From JAADHI01 sp964451325 (GTDB lineage: Bacteria; Nitrospirota; Nitrospiria; SBBL01; JAADHI01), in assembly GCA_964451325.1 (NCBI GenBank), contig CAYVHO010000002.1, positions 62,001 through 126,000 on the forward strand: DNA of 64,000 nt, read 5' to 3'. Below are positions 17,151 through 25,719 of the stretch, one piece after another; the stretch's first letter is position 1; each line of letters opens with the position of its first letter. A program made the translations under genes and the position numbers. The notes under the pieces were generated by a model. That model ran no database searches. It saw nothing but the letters and a program-made list of their open reading frames with translations, and was not told where the DNA came from.

Positions 17151-19715
17151 TTACTGGGTCGTAAATGACCAAGTTTCACTACCCGCGGTCCCGCCGTTTC
17201 CATCATCCGCCGTCACTTTCCAGTGATAAGTCGTGCCAGGCTTCAATCCATTGACGGTTTCTTCAATGTCGGCGGTCGGATTTCCGCCACCAGGGTTGCC
17301 ACCACCGCCACCGCTGTTGCAAGCGCTCAGCAGCGTTCCCGACAAAAAGATCATCGCAAGCATAAAACCGACACGTTTACGGCCTCCGGCACCGCCTAAA
17401 AACACAAGACCCATCAGCCCCAGGCCAAAACCCAGACCCGCAAAGGCGGTTCCAGTTTTGTTTACCACTGCTCCAGCGGGGGAGACACAGCCCACCGACA
17501 AAGCCGCATCTTCACAGACACGCAGCGCGTAAGTAATGCTGTCGCCATCGGGATCGGTCGATTCATTCCAACCAAAAGTCACATTCGCAGCCAGGCCGGT
17601 TTCGCCATCCGCTGGAAAAACCAGTTCAGGTGCCGTCGGCGGATTATTGCTGCCACCCGGCAGCCCTGTTCCACTCACATTCACGATCACTGAATTTTCG
17701 TCAGGATCGTCAGAGGGAATATCAAAGCTGTCGTTGAATGCTCCCGTGCTTGTGGGTGAAAACCCTACCGTCAGAGTACAGCTTCCCCCAGGGAGAAGCG
17801 TACTTCCGGAACAGGCGTCATTCTGTATACCGAAAGGCGCTGAAATCACATCAATTGCAGCAATCGTCCCGATGAGCAGGTTTGCATTGCCGTCGTTTTT
17901 AATCGTGATCGTCTGGTCTACCGTATTTCCCTCCGCAAGATCTGCAAAGGGGATCTGAAGATCATTTGCAGGGGCAAACGAATCTGTGACCGTAATGTCC
18001 GGCACGGGCATCGCAACACCCGTACCGCTCACATTCACGATCACCGGGTTTTCATCCGAATCGTCTGAGGGGATGCCAAAACTGTCGTTAAACAACCCGG
18101 TTGCCGTCGGTGAAAATTCCACGGTCAGATCACAGCTTGCCGATGGGGCCAGAGACATGCCCGAACAAGTATCACTCAGAATACTGAAGGGCGCTGCAGG
18201 CGTGCCCAGGGCACCGATATTCAGTGCGGCGTTCCCATCATTTTGCACTGTCACGGTCTGTGTGGAGGTATTGGCCTCCGTGACATCGCCAAACGGCACT
18301 TGAAGATCATTCATCGGTGCGACGGAGTCCGTGACCGTGATCTCCGGTGTGGGTATCGCCAGCCCCGTGCCGCTGAGCATTACCGTAACCGGATCTTCAT
18401 CGGGATCATTCGAGGGAATATCGAATGTGTCGTTGAAAGTGCCCGTCGCTGTCGGTGAAAATCGCACCGTCAGTGAACAGCTTTCTCCTGCGGCCAAGGT
18501 CAACCCCGAACAAACATCGTTCAAAATATTGAAAGGTGCTGCCAAGGCATTGGCAAAAGCGACCGTATCGATCTTAAGATCTGCACTGCCGTCGTTGCTC
18601 ACCGTGACGGTCTCATCCGAAGTACCACCGACAGTCAAGCTGGCAAAGGGCACCTGAAGATCAGTCGTAGGCGCAAGGGAATCGCTCACCGTAATATCCG
18701 GGGTCGGTGCCGCAAGCCCTGTTCCATCCACACTGACACTCACCGGGTTTTCATCGGGGTCGTTGGAGGGAATCTCCAAGGTGTCGCTGAATGCACCCGT
18801 GCCCGTCGGCTCAAACCTTAAGGTCAGGGCACAATTTGCATTTTCCGCAAGAGTGGTATCTGAACAGTTATCATTCTGAATGCTGAAGGGCGCTGAAATA
18901 CCCGTAATCGTGCCAATATCCAGGCTTGCAGTGCCATCGTTTGTTACGGTCACTATTTTGTCTGAGTTTGTATTGACTGTAATACTGCCAAAGGGCACTT
19001 GAAGGTCATCCGTCGGGACTTCTGCATCCGTCACGGTAATATCCGGGGTCGCCGCAGCGACACCAGTGCCATCCACACTCACCCCGACAGACCCTTCATT
19101 CGGATCGTTGGAAGAAATGAACAAGGTATCATCAAATGGGCCTGTCGCCGTCGGAGAAAATCGCATCGTGAAGGTACAGTTTTCTCCAGCAAGAAGCGTC
19201 TCACCAGAACAGTTGTCCGTCGGAATAGTGAAGGGCGCAGCAAGACCACTCATCGAGTTGATATCAAGATCTTCATTGCCGTTATTGGTAATCGTGACAG
19301 TTTGATCTGAAGAAGATCCAACTACAACACCTCCAAAAGACTTGCTTAAACTATCGATTGAAATATCGGGGCGATTGGAAACAATGACTGCTTTTACTGC
19401 ATCCGAACGACTATCAATGCCATCAAAGGCAAAGGCCATGAACTGGATGATTGTGCCTTCTGGGATGGTACTGGTTACAACCGGAGGTATCGTTTCAGTT
19501 CGAGTTTCCCCGGCTGCAAGTGTCCCGATGTCCCAGGTGATCATCTCTCTCCGATCACAAGTGGTACTCAGACAGTCACCACCACCTGTAATCAAGGAAT
19601 CGAAGAAAAAGTTGACTTCATCGGGTACCCTCGCTTGAAGCACAACGCTGAATCGGCTAGTCCCGCTGAGGTTCGTTACGGTATAGGAAACATTCAGGGT
19701 CTCATCAGGTCGCAC
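17151..19715 (-). pseudogene. Choice-of-anchor-D repeat surface protein, 3' part of a broken gene
   Basis: 854 codons stay open after an amber stop at 19869-19871; the frame is continuous with the piece upstream. Contents are a DUF11-like segment, then five tandem ASH/choice-of-anchor-D type repeats of about 105 residues, each beginning like DITVTDSVAPMNDLQVPFG and carrying a C...C pair (DNCSGETLLAGENC). A fibronectin III-like domain follows. That domain is interrupted by a hydrophobic helix (GLGFGLGLMGLVFLGGAGG), basic GRKR, a second hydrophobic stretch ending LLSAC and a Gly-rich linker; the fold then resumes (LKPGTTYHWKVTADDGNGG). Without the signal peptide this part cannot be exported, so the gene is probably dead unless the stop is suppressed. 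Function in surface adhesion is inference. Confidence 0.8.
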
Positions 19716-19868
19716 CGGGTCGGGGTTAGCCGTGATTGATAGACCTAAAAGCGCAGCTGACTGTACGCGTGTTACTGCTGAAGCTCGTGATTCATTTACA
19801 GGGATTGAGGTATCTGTAATTGCTGCTTCTGCCTTGATGACCTCACCGTTTGTTGCGCTGGCACTAAT

Positions 19869-20294
19869 CTAAACCGTGAGTTGACGTGTCCCTGATTCTC
19901 CGGCACCGATGCTTCCCAGACTCCATTCTACATTGCCGCTTGTTTCGAGTCCGCCGCCAGTAGCAGAGACAAAAGTGGTCCCTGTTGGAATCGGCATCGA
20001 CAAGATCGCATTCTGAGAGCCAATCCCTAATGAACGGTTGCCGAAATTTAAGGTATAGATTAGCAGGCCCTCGGGAGCGACGGGGTCAAGATCCTCAGTC
20101 ATCGAAAGCTCTAAGACGGGATCGGTTGCGACCGGGATACTTCGGCCAGCGGATACGTGTTGTCCCGTTCCGTCAGTAACAAAAGCCACAAATGGAATGA
20201 CTGTTCCATCCGGGTTGGTATTTGAGACGACGGGAGGAATAAGCAATGTGATTCCTTCCCCAGCTGCAAGTGTTCCGATGTCCCAGGTGATCAT
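19869..20294 (-). pseudogene. Surface repeat protein, middle part of a broken gene
   Basis: Same reading frame as the 854-codon part downstream, separated from it only by one TAG codon (GSIGAGESGTRQLTV, stop, then ISASATNGEVIKAE). It encodes the second half of one DUF11-like repeat and most of the next. Its opening MITWDIGTLAAGEGITLLIP is a paralogous copy of the same segment in the downstream repeat. The natural start is not here: a frameshifting 16-bp deletion near 20340 cuts it from its signal-peptide part. Confidence 0.8.
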
Positions 20295-20317
20295 CTCTCT
20301 CCGATCGCAAGTGGTAC

Positions 20318-20566
20318 TCAGACAGTCACCGCCACCTGTAAAAAGTTGACTTCAGATGGCACCACCGCCTCCAAGGTCAAATTAGACTCAGCTGATGCCC
20401 CCGTATTGGTCACCGTTAATTCCACATGGGCTGTCTCTCCCGGCCTTACCGGATCGGGATTCACGCTGACGGAAACGGTCAATGCCGCCATGGCCTGCGT
20501 TGCCAAACCAAGAAAAAACACCATCATTGTCACAATAAAAAAACCTTGTTTTATTTTCATATTCAT
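20318..20566 (-). pseudogene. Surface repeat protein, signal-peptide part of a broken gene
   Basis: The start MNMKIKQGFFIVTMMVFFLG follows GAGGGAG and is a clear signal peptide ending TQAMA-A. A DUF11-like repeat begins (NPDPVRPGETAHVELTVTN). After SEVNFL the frame is lost. The equivalent place in the next repeat reads SEVNFFFDSLITGGGDCLS-like (DEVNFFFDSLITGGGDC), and here 16 bases of that are missing, so the ribosome runs out of frame to a stop at 20318. The original gene spanned roughly 17151-20566, about 1,140 codons. Confidence 0.8.
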
Positions 20567-20814
20567 CGTGCCGTTTCTCCCTCTATTTTGGGTCAACACA
20601 TCAGGCGTATCGAATTTCGAATACACACAAACGAGACAAAACCACTCAGCAAGTCCATCGGGTAAAATAAATTTTTCTAAGGGTGGTGCGAATCACCTGA
20701 ATACCGACTCAGGCTTCTACTTGTAATTTTTCAAGAACACTAGCACAGGGCGCTTATCCACAAAAACTACGTGTTTCCGTAGGATCAGGATTTTGTGCAA
20801 AAAAACTCAAATGT

Positions 20815-21045
20815 TTACGGCTGGATCAGACCCAGATGCATGGCTTTCACCACCGCGACAACGCGGGAACTTGTCTCTAATTTTTTGAAGATATTTCTGA
20901 GGTGGAACTCGGTACCGTGTTCTGAGATCGAAAGGATTTTTCCAATCTCCCAGTTGCTTTTCCCTCGGCCGCACCAGAGCAGCACTTCGGATTCTCTATG
21001 GGTTAAAGACATCTGTAGGCTCCCCCAAGCCAAAACATCGACCAC
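20815..21045 (-). CDS. Stand-alone LuxR-type (GerE) helix-turn-helix protein
   Basis: 76 residues, essentially only the DNA-binding domain found at the C-terminus of LuxR-family regulators (LTHRESEVLLWCGRGKSNWE through IFKKLETSSRVVAVVKAMHL). No autoinducer-binding or receiver domain precedes it in this window. The usual SERTVKFH-like recognition-helix start reads SEHGTEFH, so two normally conserved positions differ. It is either a truncated regulator or a small HTH-only protein. A possible promoter lies upstream on the same strand (TTGACA at 21122-21117, TATAGA at 21101-21096, 15-base spacer), preceded by a run of ten C. A target is unknown; the broken surface protein gene lies downstream. 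Confidence 0.6.
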   Translation of the reverse strand: MVDVLAWGSLQMSLTHRESEVLLWCGRGKSNWEIGKILSISEHGTEFHLRNIFKKLETSSRVVAVVKAMHLGLIQP

Positions 21046-21161
21046 ACATCACGAGACGGGATATATCAAAATATTTTAAGTGGATGAGGGATAGTTCTAT
21101 ACGGAATAATGGGGACTGTCAATCCCCTCAAATGGGGGGGGGGTATGGGCTGAAAATTTTA

Positions 21162-22244
21162 CTACTGACGCACCCGTAAAAAGAGATACGAACCGACCAT
21201 CAGCAGTAGAATATTTGCGCTCCAGCCTGCAAGCCAGGGGGGGAGAACTTGCAGACGTCCGAGTGAGAGCGTCATCGAATAAACCAGCCAATAAAAAAGG
21301 GCGACCCCCAAACTAAAGGCGATGCCCCAGGCAATACCGGAACTTCGGCTGTCTTTGAGCGCAAAAGGCACACCCAACAACACCATAATAAAATTCACAA
21401 AAGGCAGGGCCTGTCTCGCATGTAAATCAACGGAAAAACGCGTTGTATCTAAACCCGCAGATTTCAGTTGGGAGATGTAGTCGGAAAGTGCATCATAGGT
21501 CATTTCATTCGTTTTAATCGCAACTTGCTTAAAATCCTCCGGCTTACGATTGATGTCGATTTTTTCCTGGGTAATGGTTTCAAATTGGACTTCTCCTCCC
21601 GGCAAAAAAATTCGCTTCACACCATCTCGTAAGACCCAGCCCCCTTCTTCATAAAACAACTCCGCCACCTCGGCCTCTTCTATCACCAGATAATCTTCCC
21701 CGAGTGTGTAGAGCACCACCCCCTGCATGAGGGCTTTGTCCGCTGAGACGACCTGTGCATACATCAGTCTACGGCTGTCCAAATGCATCCAGGTCTTATT
21801 CTGGACAAAACCGCCCGCAGGCTGCTTGCCTTCAATCTGAATCTGTTTGATGCGTTTCGATTCTTTGTAGAGCCTCGGAACCACATTCCCCACCAGGAGA
21901 TAAGAAAGAAGACTGATGAAAACAGCCAGGATGAGCAGGGGGGCTGTCAGCCTAAAAACGGAAACACCCGCACTTTTAAAGGCCGTAATTTCATTATTTT
22001 TAGCGAGCCCCCCGAAGGTGAGCAAAGTGGACATCAAAAGCGACAAAGGCAACATTTCCATAAAAATACGGGGGAAACGAAACAAAAAATATTTCACAAG
22101 CCATTGCAGCTCCGCATCGTAGCGGTAGAGGCTTTTTATTTTTTCAAGAAAATCAATGGAAAATTCGACAAAAGCCAGCGCCATTGCCGTCACGAAAAAA
22201 ATCCTCAAAAACTCCTTCAGCATATATCGGGTAATCATGGACAT
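21162..22244 (-). CDS. lptG: LPS export system permease LptG
   Basis: About 360 residues from the preferred ATG (MSMITRYMLKEFLRIFFVTA); an ATG 23 codons upstream would overlap lptF. It has three N-terminal and three C-terminal membrane helices around a periplasmic jellyroll domain, the YjgP/YjgQ architecture. LSLLMSTLLTFGGLAKNNEI and the LPFVNFIMVLLGVPFALKDS segment are family features. With LptF and the ATPase LptB (not in this window) it extracts LPS from the inner membrane. It follows lptF with a short gap. Confidence 0.93.
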   Translation of the reverse strand: MSMITRYMLKEFLRIFFVTAMALAFVEFSIDFLEKIKSLYRYDAELQWLVKYFLFRFPRIFMEMLPLSLLMSTLLTFGGLAKNNEITAFKSAGVSVFRLTAPLLILAVFISLLSYLLVGNVVPRLYKESKRIKQIQIEGKQPAGGFVQNKTWMHLDSRRLMYAQVVSADKALMQGVVLYTLGEDYLVIEEAEVAELFYEEGGWVLRDGVKRIFLPGGEVQFETITQEKIDINRKPEDFKQVAIKTNEMTYDALSDYISQLKSAGLDTTRFSVDLHARQALPFVNFIMVLLGVPFALKDSRSSGIAWGIAFSLGVALFYWLVYSMTLSLGRLQVLPPWLAGWSANILLLMVGSYLFLRVRQ

Positions 22245-22260
22245 CGTTTTAAATCTCTTC

Positions 22261-23385
22261 TTAAGGTCTTTTGCTTGCGATACCAAAAAGCGTTGGAGAA
22301 ACGTTCGTTGCAACTTTTTTGAACAAGTAAAAACACAAGGGCAGGAGCGCGAGAATGGGCAGCGCTGCGGCTAAAAGCGGCGGCACGATTTGGCTTGAAA
22401 GCAAATAATCCCCAAAGGACATCAACATGTAATATATCAATATCACGACGATTCCGGCGACAAACCCACCCACCCGCGTAATCCGCCCTGAAATAATGCC
22501 CAGAGGCACACCCATCATACAAAAAATAAAAGAAGCCAGCGAAAATAAAAACCGCCGATAATAATCTGACAAGAGCCGTAAGGCTTCCAGATCTGGCTCC
22601 TTCGCATCCGCAATGCGCTTTTTAATTTCAGCAAAACCAGGACGCCGTTCCCCCTTTTTTTGTTGGTTCATCTCTGAAAAATCAATCTTCAAATCGTAGC
22701 GTGCAAAATCCATTTTTTGATACCGATTATTTTCACGAATATTTTGATGCAATGCACCATTTTCCAAATGCAGTGAAATGGTCTCTGTCTTTTCATCGCT
22801 CAGTAAAAACCCTGTTTTTGCGACGATGACCGTTGGGGCTTCCGCATTGCGTTGATCGAAAATAAAAACCCCCGTGAGCTCAGACTGGGACGATACGCTA
22901 TCAACATAAACCATCATGTTTGAAAAAATCCCATTAAAACGTCCCGCCTCCAAACCCGCGCTGGCACGTTTTAAGAGCAGCTTGACCGCCAAGGACTTGA
23001 ACGCTTCCTTCGAGGAACCCGACATGGAACCCATCCACAAGGTCAAGAGCGAAATAATGACTGCAAACAGCAGCACAGGTCGCATGAGACGCGTGACATT
23101 GATGCCCACAGCGTGCAAGGCGATAATTTCATTATCAGCAGACAAACGGTTAAAGGTGGTCACCGTCGCCATCATTACTGCCATTGGAAAGGTGACCAGA
23201 AAAAAAGAGGGCAACAATTGTAAAAAAAGCCCCCCGACATCAACAAGGGCAATGCCCTTGTCAATTACGAGTTCCATCAGCTTTAAAATCTGCTGCATAA
23301 TCAGGACGAATAAAAGGATAAAAATCCCCAAAAAAAATGGCCCGATTAGCTCTTTTAGGATGTAACGATCCAAGTGCTTTAACAT
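22261..23385 (-). CDS. lptF: LPS export system permease LptF
   Basis: About 374 residues from MLKHLDRYILKELIGPFFLG; this ATG has GAGG eight bases upstream, and the 19 extra codons possible upstream look non-coding. Six membrane helices flank a periplasmic domain. MAVMMATVTTFNRLSADNEI resembles the coupling region that contacts LptB. It is paired with lptG in the order lptF-lptG, as in many diderms. Divergent from the M28 peptidase gene, 57 bases away. Confidence 0.93.
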   Translation of the reverse strand: MLKHLDRYILKELIGPFFLGIFILLFVLIMQQILKLMELVIDKGIALVDVGGLFLQLLPSFFLVTFPMAVMMATVTTFNRLSADNEIIALHAVGINVTRLMRPVLLFAVIISLLTLWMGSMSGSSKEAFKSLAVKLLLKRASAGLEAGRFNGIFSNMMVYVDSVSSQSELTGVFIFDQRNAEAPTVIVAKTGFLLSDEKTETISLHLENGALHQNIRENNRYQKMDFARYDLKIDFSEMNQQKKGERRPGFAEIKKRIADAKEPDLEALRLLSDYYRRFLFSLASFIFCMMGVPLGIISGRITRVGGFVAGIVVILIYYMLMSFGDYLLSSQIVPPLLAAALPILALLPLCFYLFKKVATNVSPTLFGIASKRP

Positions 23386-23442
23386 AAGTGCCTCAATATA
23401 CAGCGGTCTTTTATGGAATGTAAACACGGCGGAGAGATTCAA

Positions 23443-24450
23443 ATGAGGCGCTTTTACTTGACATCATTTTCTTCCCGAAATACCATATCAAAACAGCACT
23501 CAAGAGACTCAGGGCATTTGCGCTTCGTGACACAAAAAATAAAAACAGACATCCTTGACTGCATCGCTCAAATCAGCGAAGCCTCAATTCGCAATTACAT
23601 TGTTGAACTTCAGGGAGAAAAACATCCCGAACATTCTCCCTTAGCCCTCAAAAAAGCGGGCAACGAGATTGCAGCTCAAATGCACTTGGCAGGACTCCAA
23701 TCTCACAAGCGCCCCATTCCCGGTGTGGACGCGATGGGCGATGCTTGTTTCAACGTCATTGGGACACTGCCCGGAGAAGACCCACAAAAACCGATTTTAC
23801 TCATTGGCGCACATTACGACACCTTTCTGGGCTCTCCTGGCGCGGATGACAATACCAGCAGCTTGGCCGTACTGCTCGAAGTGGCCCGTGTCACAAGGCC
23901 TTTATTTCAAAAAACCCCCAGTGCGCTTCATCCACAATTTGTGGCTTTTTCTCTGGAAGAACCGGGTTTTGTGGGCAGCATTGACTACGTCGATAAAACA
24001 AAAAAAAATGCAGAGACCCTTTGGGGCGCTGTCATTCTGGAATGTGTGGGTTTCACCGATCATCGCGCAGGGTCTCAACGAACACCGCCGGAGCTTCCAA
24101 TTTCACTGCCTGATCAGGGCGATTTTATCGGACTTTTGGGCAATACCGGGGCAGCACCCATCATACAAGCTTTTGAAACGGCCACAAAATATGCCGCCCC
24201 TGATTTACCGTACATGAGCCTCATTTTGCCCAAAGCGGCTGAAATGATTCCTGATGTCCGACGCTCGGATCATGTGCCTTTTTGGGATAAAGACATCCCT
24301 GCCCTGATGATCACGGATACAGCCGATTTCAGAAATCCACATTATCACTTGCCAAGCGATACCCTCGAAACATTGAATATTCCGTTTATCACAAAAGTCG
24401 CACGGACACTTGCTGCAACAATCATCGACTTGGCCGGATTGAAAAACTGA
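23443..24450 (+). CDS. M28-family zinc aminopeptidase-like protein
   Basis: About 335 residues from the ATG preceded by GGAGAG; an in-frame ATG ten codons upstream is possible. Zinc-site motifs of family M28 are present: GAHYDTFLGSPGADDNTSSL gives the first His and bridging Asp, FSLEEPGFVGS the catalytic Glu-Glu, and the C-terminal DFRNPHYHLPSDT the last His. There is no convincing lipobox or cleavable signal. The substrate is unknown; family members remove N-terminal residues or cyclise glutamine. A NUDIX hydrolase gene follows two bases after its stop, so the two are co-transcribed. Confidence 0.85.
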   Translation: MRRFYLTSFSSRNTISKQHSRDSGHLRFVTQKIKTDILDCIAQISEASIRNYIVELQGEKHPEHSPLALKKAGNEIAAQMHLAGLQSHKRPIPGVDAMGDACFNVIGTLPGEDPQKPILLIGAHYDTFLGSPGADDNTSSLAVLLEVARVTRPLFQKTPSALHPQFVAFSLEEPGFVGSIDYVDKTKKNAETLWGAVILECVGFTDHRAGSQRTPPELPISLPDQGDFIGLLGNTGAAPIIQAFETATKYAAPDLPYMSLILPKAAEMIPDVRRSDHVPFWDKDIPALMITDTADFRNPHYHLPSDTLETLNIPFITKVARTLAATIIDLAGLKN

Positions 24451-24452
24451 AC

Positions 24453-24977
24453 ATGTTACGAGAAATCTACAAAGGCAAGACCATCCATGTTTTTTCCGAA
24501 ACAATCAAATTGCCCAATGGAAAAACAAGCGTATTGGATCTTGTGCGTCACCCTGGGGCCTCAGCGCTTGTGCCGCTCAAATCCAACGGAAATGTCGTGC
24601 TCATCCATCAATATCGACATGCAACCGGGGGCTACCTTTACGAAATCCCCGCCGGAAAACTTTCAAAAGGCGAAACCCCGGAAGACTGCGCCATTCGAGA
24701 AACAGAAGAAGAAATCGGCTATCATGTCGGCTCACTTCAAAAACTCACGTCTATTTTTACTGCACCGGGATTTTGTGATGAAATCATTCACCTTTATCTC
24801 GGCACCGAGTTAACAACCACGACCCAGAAATTAGATGAAGATGAAATCATCGAGATTATAGAACTCCCCTTTGAAGAGGCGATGGCAAAAATAATCGATC
24901 AAAGCATACAAGACGCAAAAAGCATTATTGGGTTGCAACTGGCCTATGCCGAAGCAAAACGCCAAAGGCTGATTTGA
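24453..24977 (+). CDS. NUDIX hydrolase, ADP-ribose pyrophosphatase type
   Basis: 174 residues. The Nudix box is complete: G-x5-E at GKLSKGE and REUxEExGU at RETEEEIGY, with seven residues between. The context ALVPLKSNGNVVLIHQYRHA, the IPAGKLSKGE and the downstream APGFCDEIIHLYLGTEL are those of the NudF/ADP-ribose pyrophosphatase group, which hydrolyses ADP-ribose to AMP and ribose 5-phosphate. Substrate assignment is by family resemblance. It directly follows the peptidase gene. Confidence 0.9.
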   Translation: MLREIYKGKTIHVFSETIKLPNGKTSVLDLVRHPGASALVPLKSNGNVVLIHQYRHATGGYLYEIPAGKLSKGETPEDCAIRETEEEIGYHVGSLQKLTSIFTAPGFCDEIIHLYLGTELTTTTQKLDEDEIIEIIELPFEEAMAKIIDQSIQDAKSIIGLQLAYAEAKRQRLI

Positions 24978-25167
24978 TGACATCTCGGGTCGCAGGTTTG
25001 AAAAATAAGGATCTTCCCTTTAAGATTAGATTGTTCCAGTCAGTGATGCAAAATCATCTGGGCTAGGAATAGAGCCATCAAAGGTCACTGCAATAGGCCA
25101 AGTTGAGGGATCATCGGCGTGTATGCTTAGACGATTGATGTAACACAAAAGAAACAGGAGAGATGAA

Positions 25168-25371
25168 ATGGCAAGAACGGTGGAAGAAATTGAAAATGCT
25201 GTAGCGCAATTACCAGCAGATCAACTCAGGCAGTTTCGCCTCTGGTACGGCAAGTTTGACTCCGAAGCCTGGGATGAACAAATAGAAGAAGATCTTTCGG
25301 CTGGAAAACTAGATACACTTGCCGAGACGGCAATTGCTGACCATCACGCAGGAAAAACAAAAAAATTGTGA
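25168..25371 (+). CDS. Putative antitoxin of a type II toxin-antitoxin pair
   Basis: 67 residues (MARTVEEIENAVAQLPADQL start), with a good AGGAGAG ribosome-binding site. A short helical N-terminal part is followed by an acidic, Trp-containing middle (DSEAWDEQIEEDLSAGK) and a basic tail. Such small proteins with the W[DE]xQIExD pattern commonly precede RelE/ParE-like toxins. It overlaps the next start codon (GTGA), the usual coupled layout. The upstream 190 bases hold no other gene, and no clear operator palindrome was found. Confidence 0.75.
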   Translation: MARTVEEIENAVAQLPADQLRQFRLWYGKFDSEAWDEQIEEDLSAGKLDTLAETAIADHHAGKTKKL

Positions 25372-25625
25372 CACATTTTACCAGCCAATTATTTTGGTCC
25401 GCTTATGAGGCATTACCAGCATCTGTGCAAAAAATTGCTGATCGAAATTATGAAATTCTCAAGAAAAACCCAAAACATCCGTCACTACATTTAAAGAAAA
25501 TCAAGCGTTATTGGACGATACGAGCAGGGATTCACTATCGGGCCTTAGCAGTGGAAGTCAAAAGTGACCTACTTTGGTTTTGGATTGGAAGCCATGCAGA
25601 ATATGACAAGCTCATCAAAGTATAA
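25368..25625 (+). CDS. RelE/ParE-superfamily toxin-like protein
   Basis: 85 residues with a GTG start inside the antitoxin stop. The pattern NPKHPSLHLKKIKRYWTIRA followed by GIHYRALAV and FWIGSHAEYDKLI is typical of the RelE-like fold proteins annotated as mRNA-interfering toxins. The basic patch (KKIKRYW) and the C-terminal HAEYDKLI are where the family keeps its active-site residues. Whether it is active cannot be read from the sequence. Confidence 0.8.
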   Translation: MTHFTSQLFWSAYEALPASVQKIADRNYEILKKNPKHPSLHLKKIKRYWTIRAGIHYRALAVEVKSDLLWFWIGSHAEYDKLIKV

Positions 25626-25719
25626 AACAGTACATTTAAAAATAAATAGGTTTCCGCCTTCGCGGGATTAACAGTCTTTTGTAACATCAACACGCACATT
25701 TAAAAACAGAAGGAATCTT

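Noticed and set aside
20754..20762. A perfect DnaA box (TTATCCACA) upstream of the broken surface protein gene
   Set aside because: Single box without partners or AT-rich unwinding sequence; one 9-mer is expected by chance at this scale.
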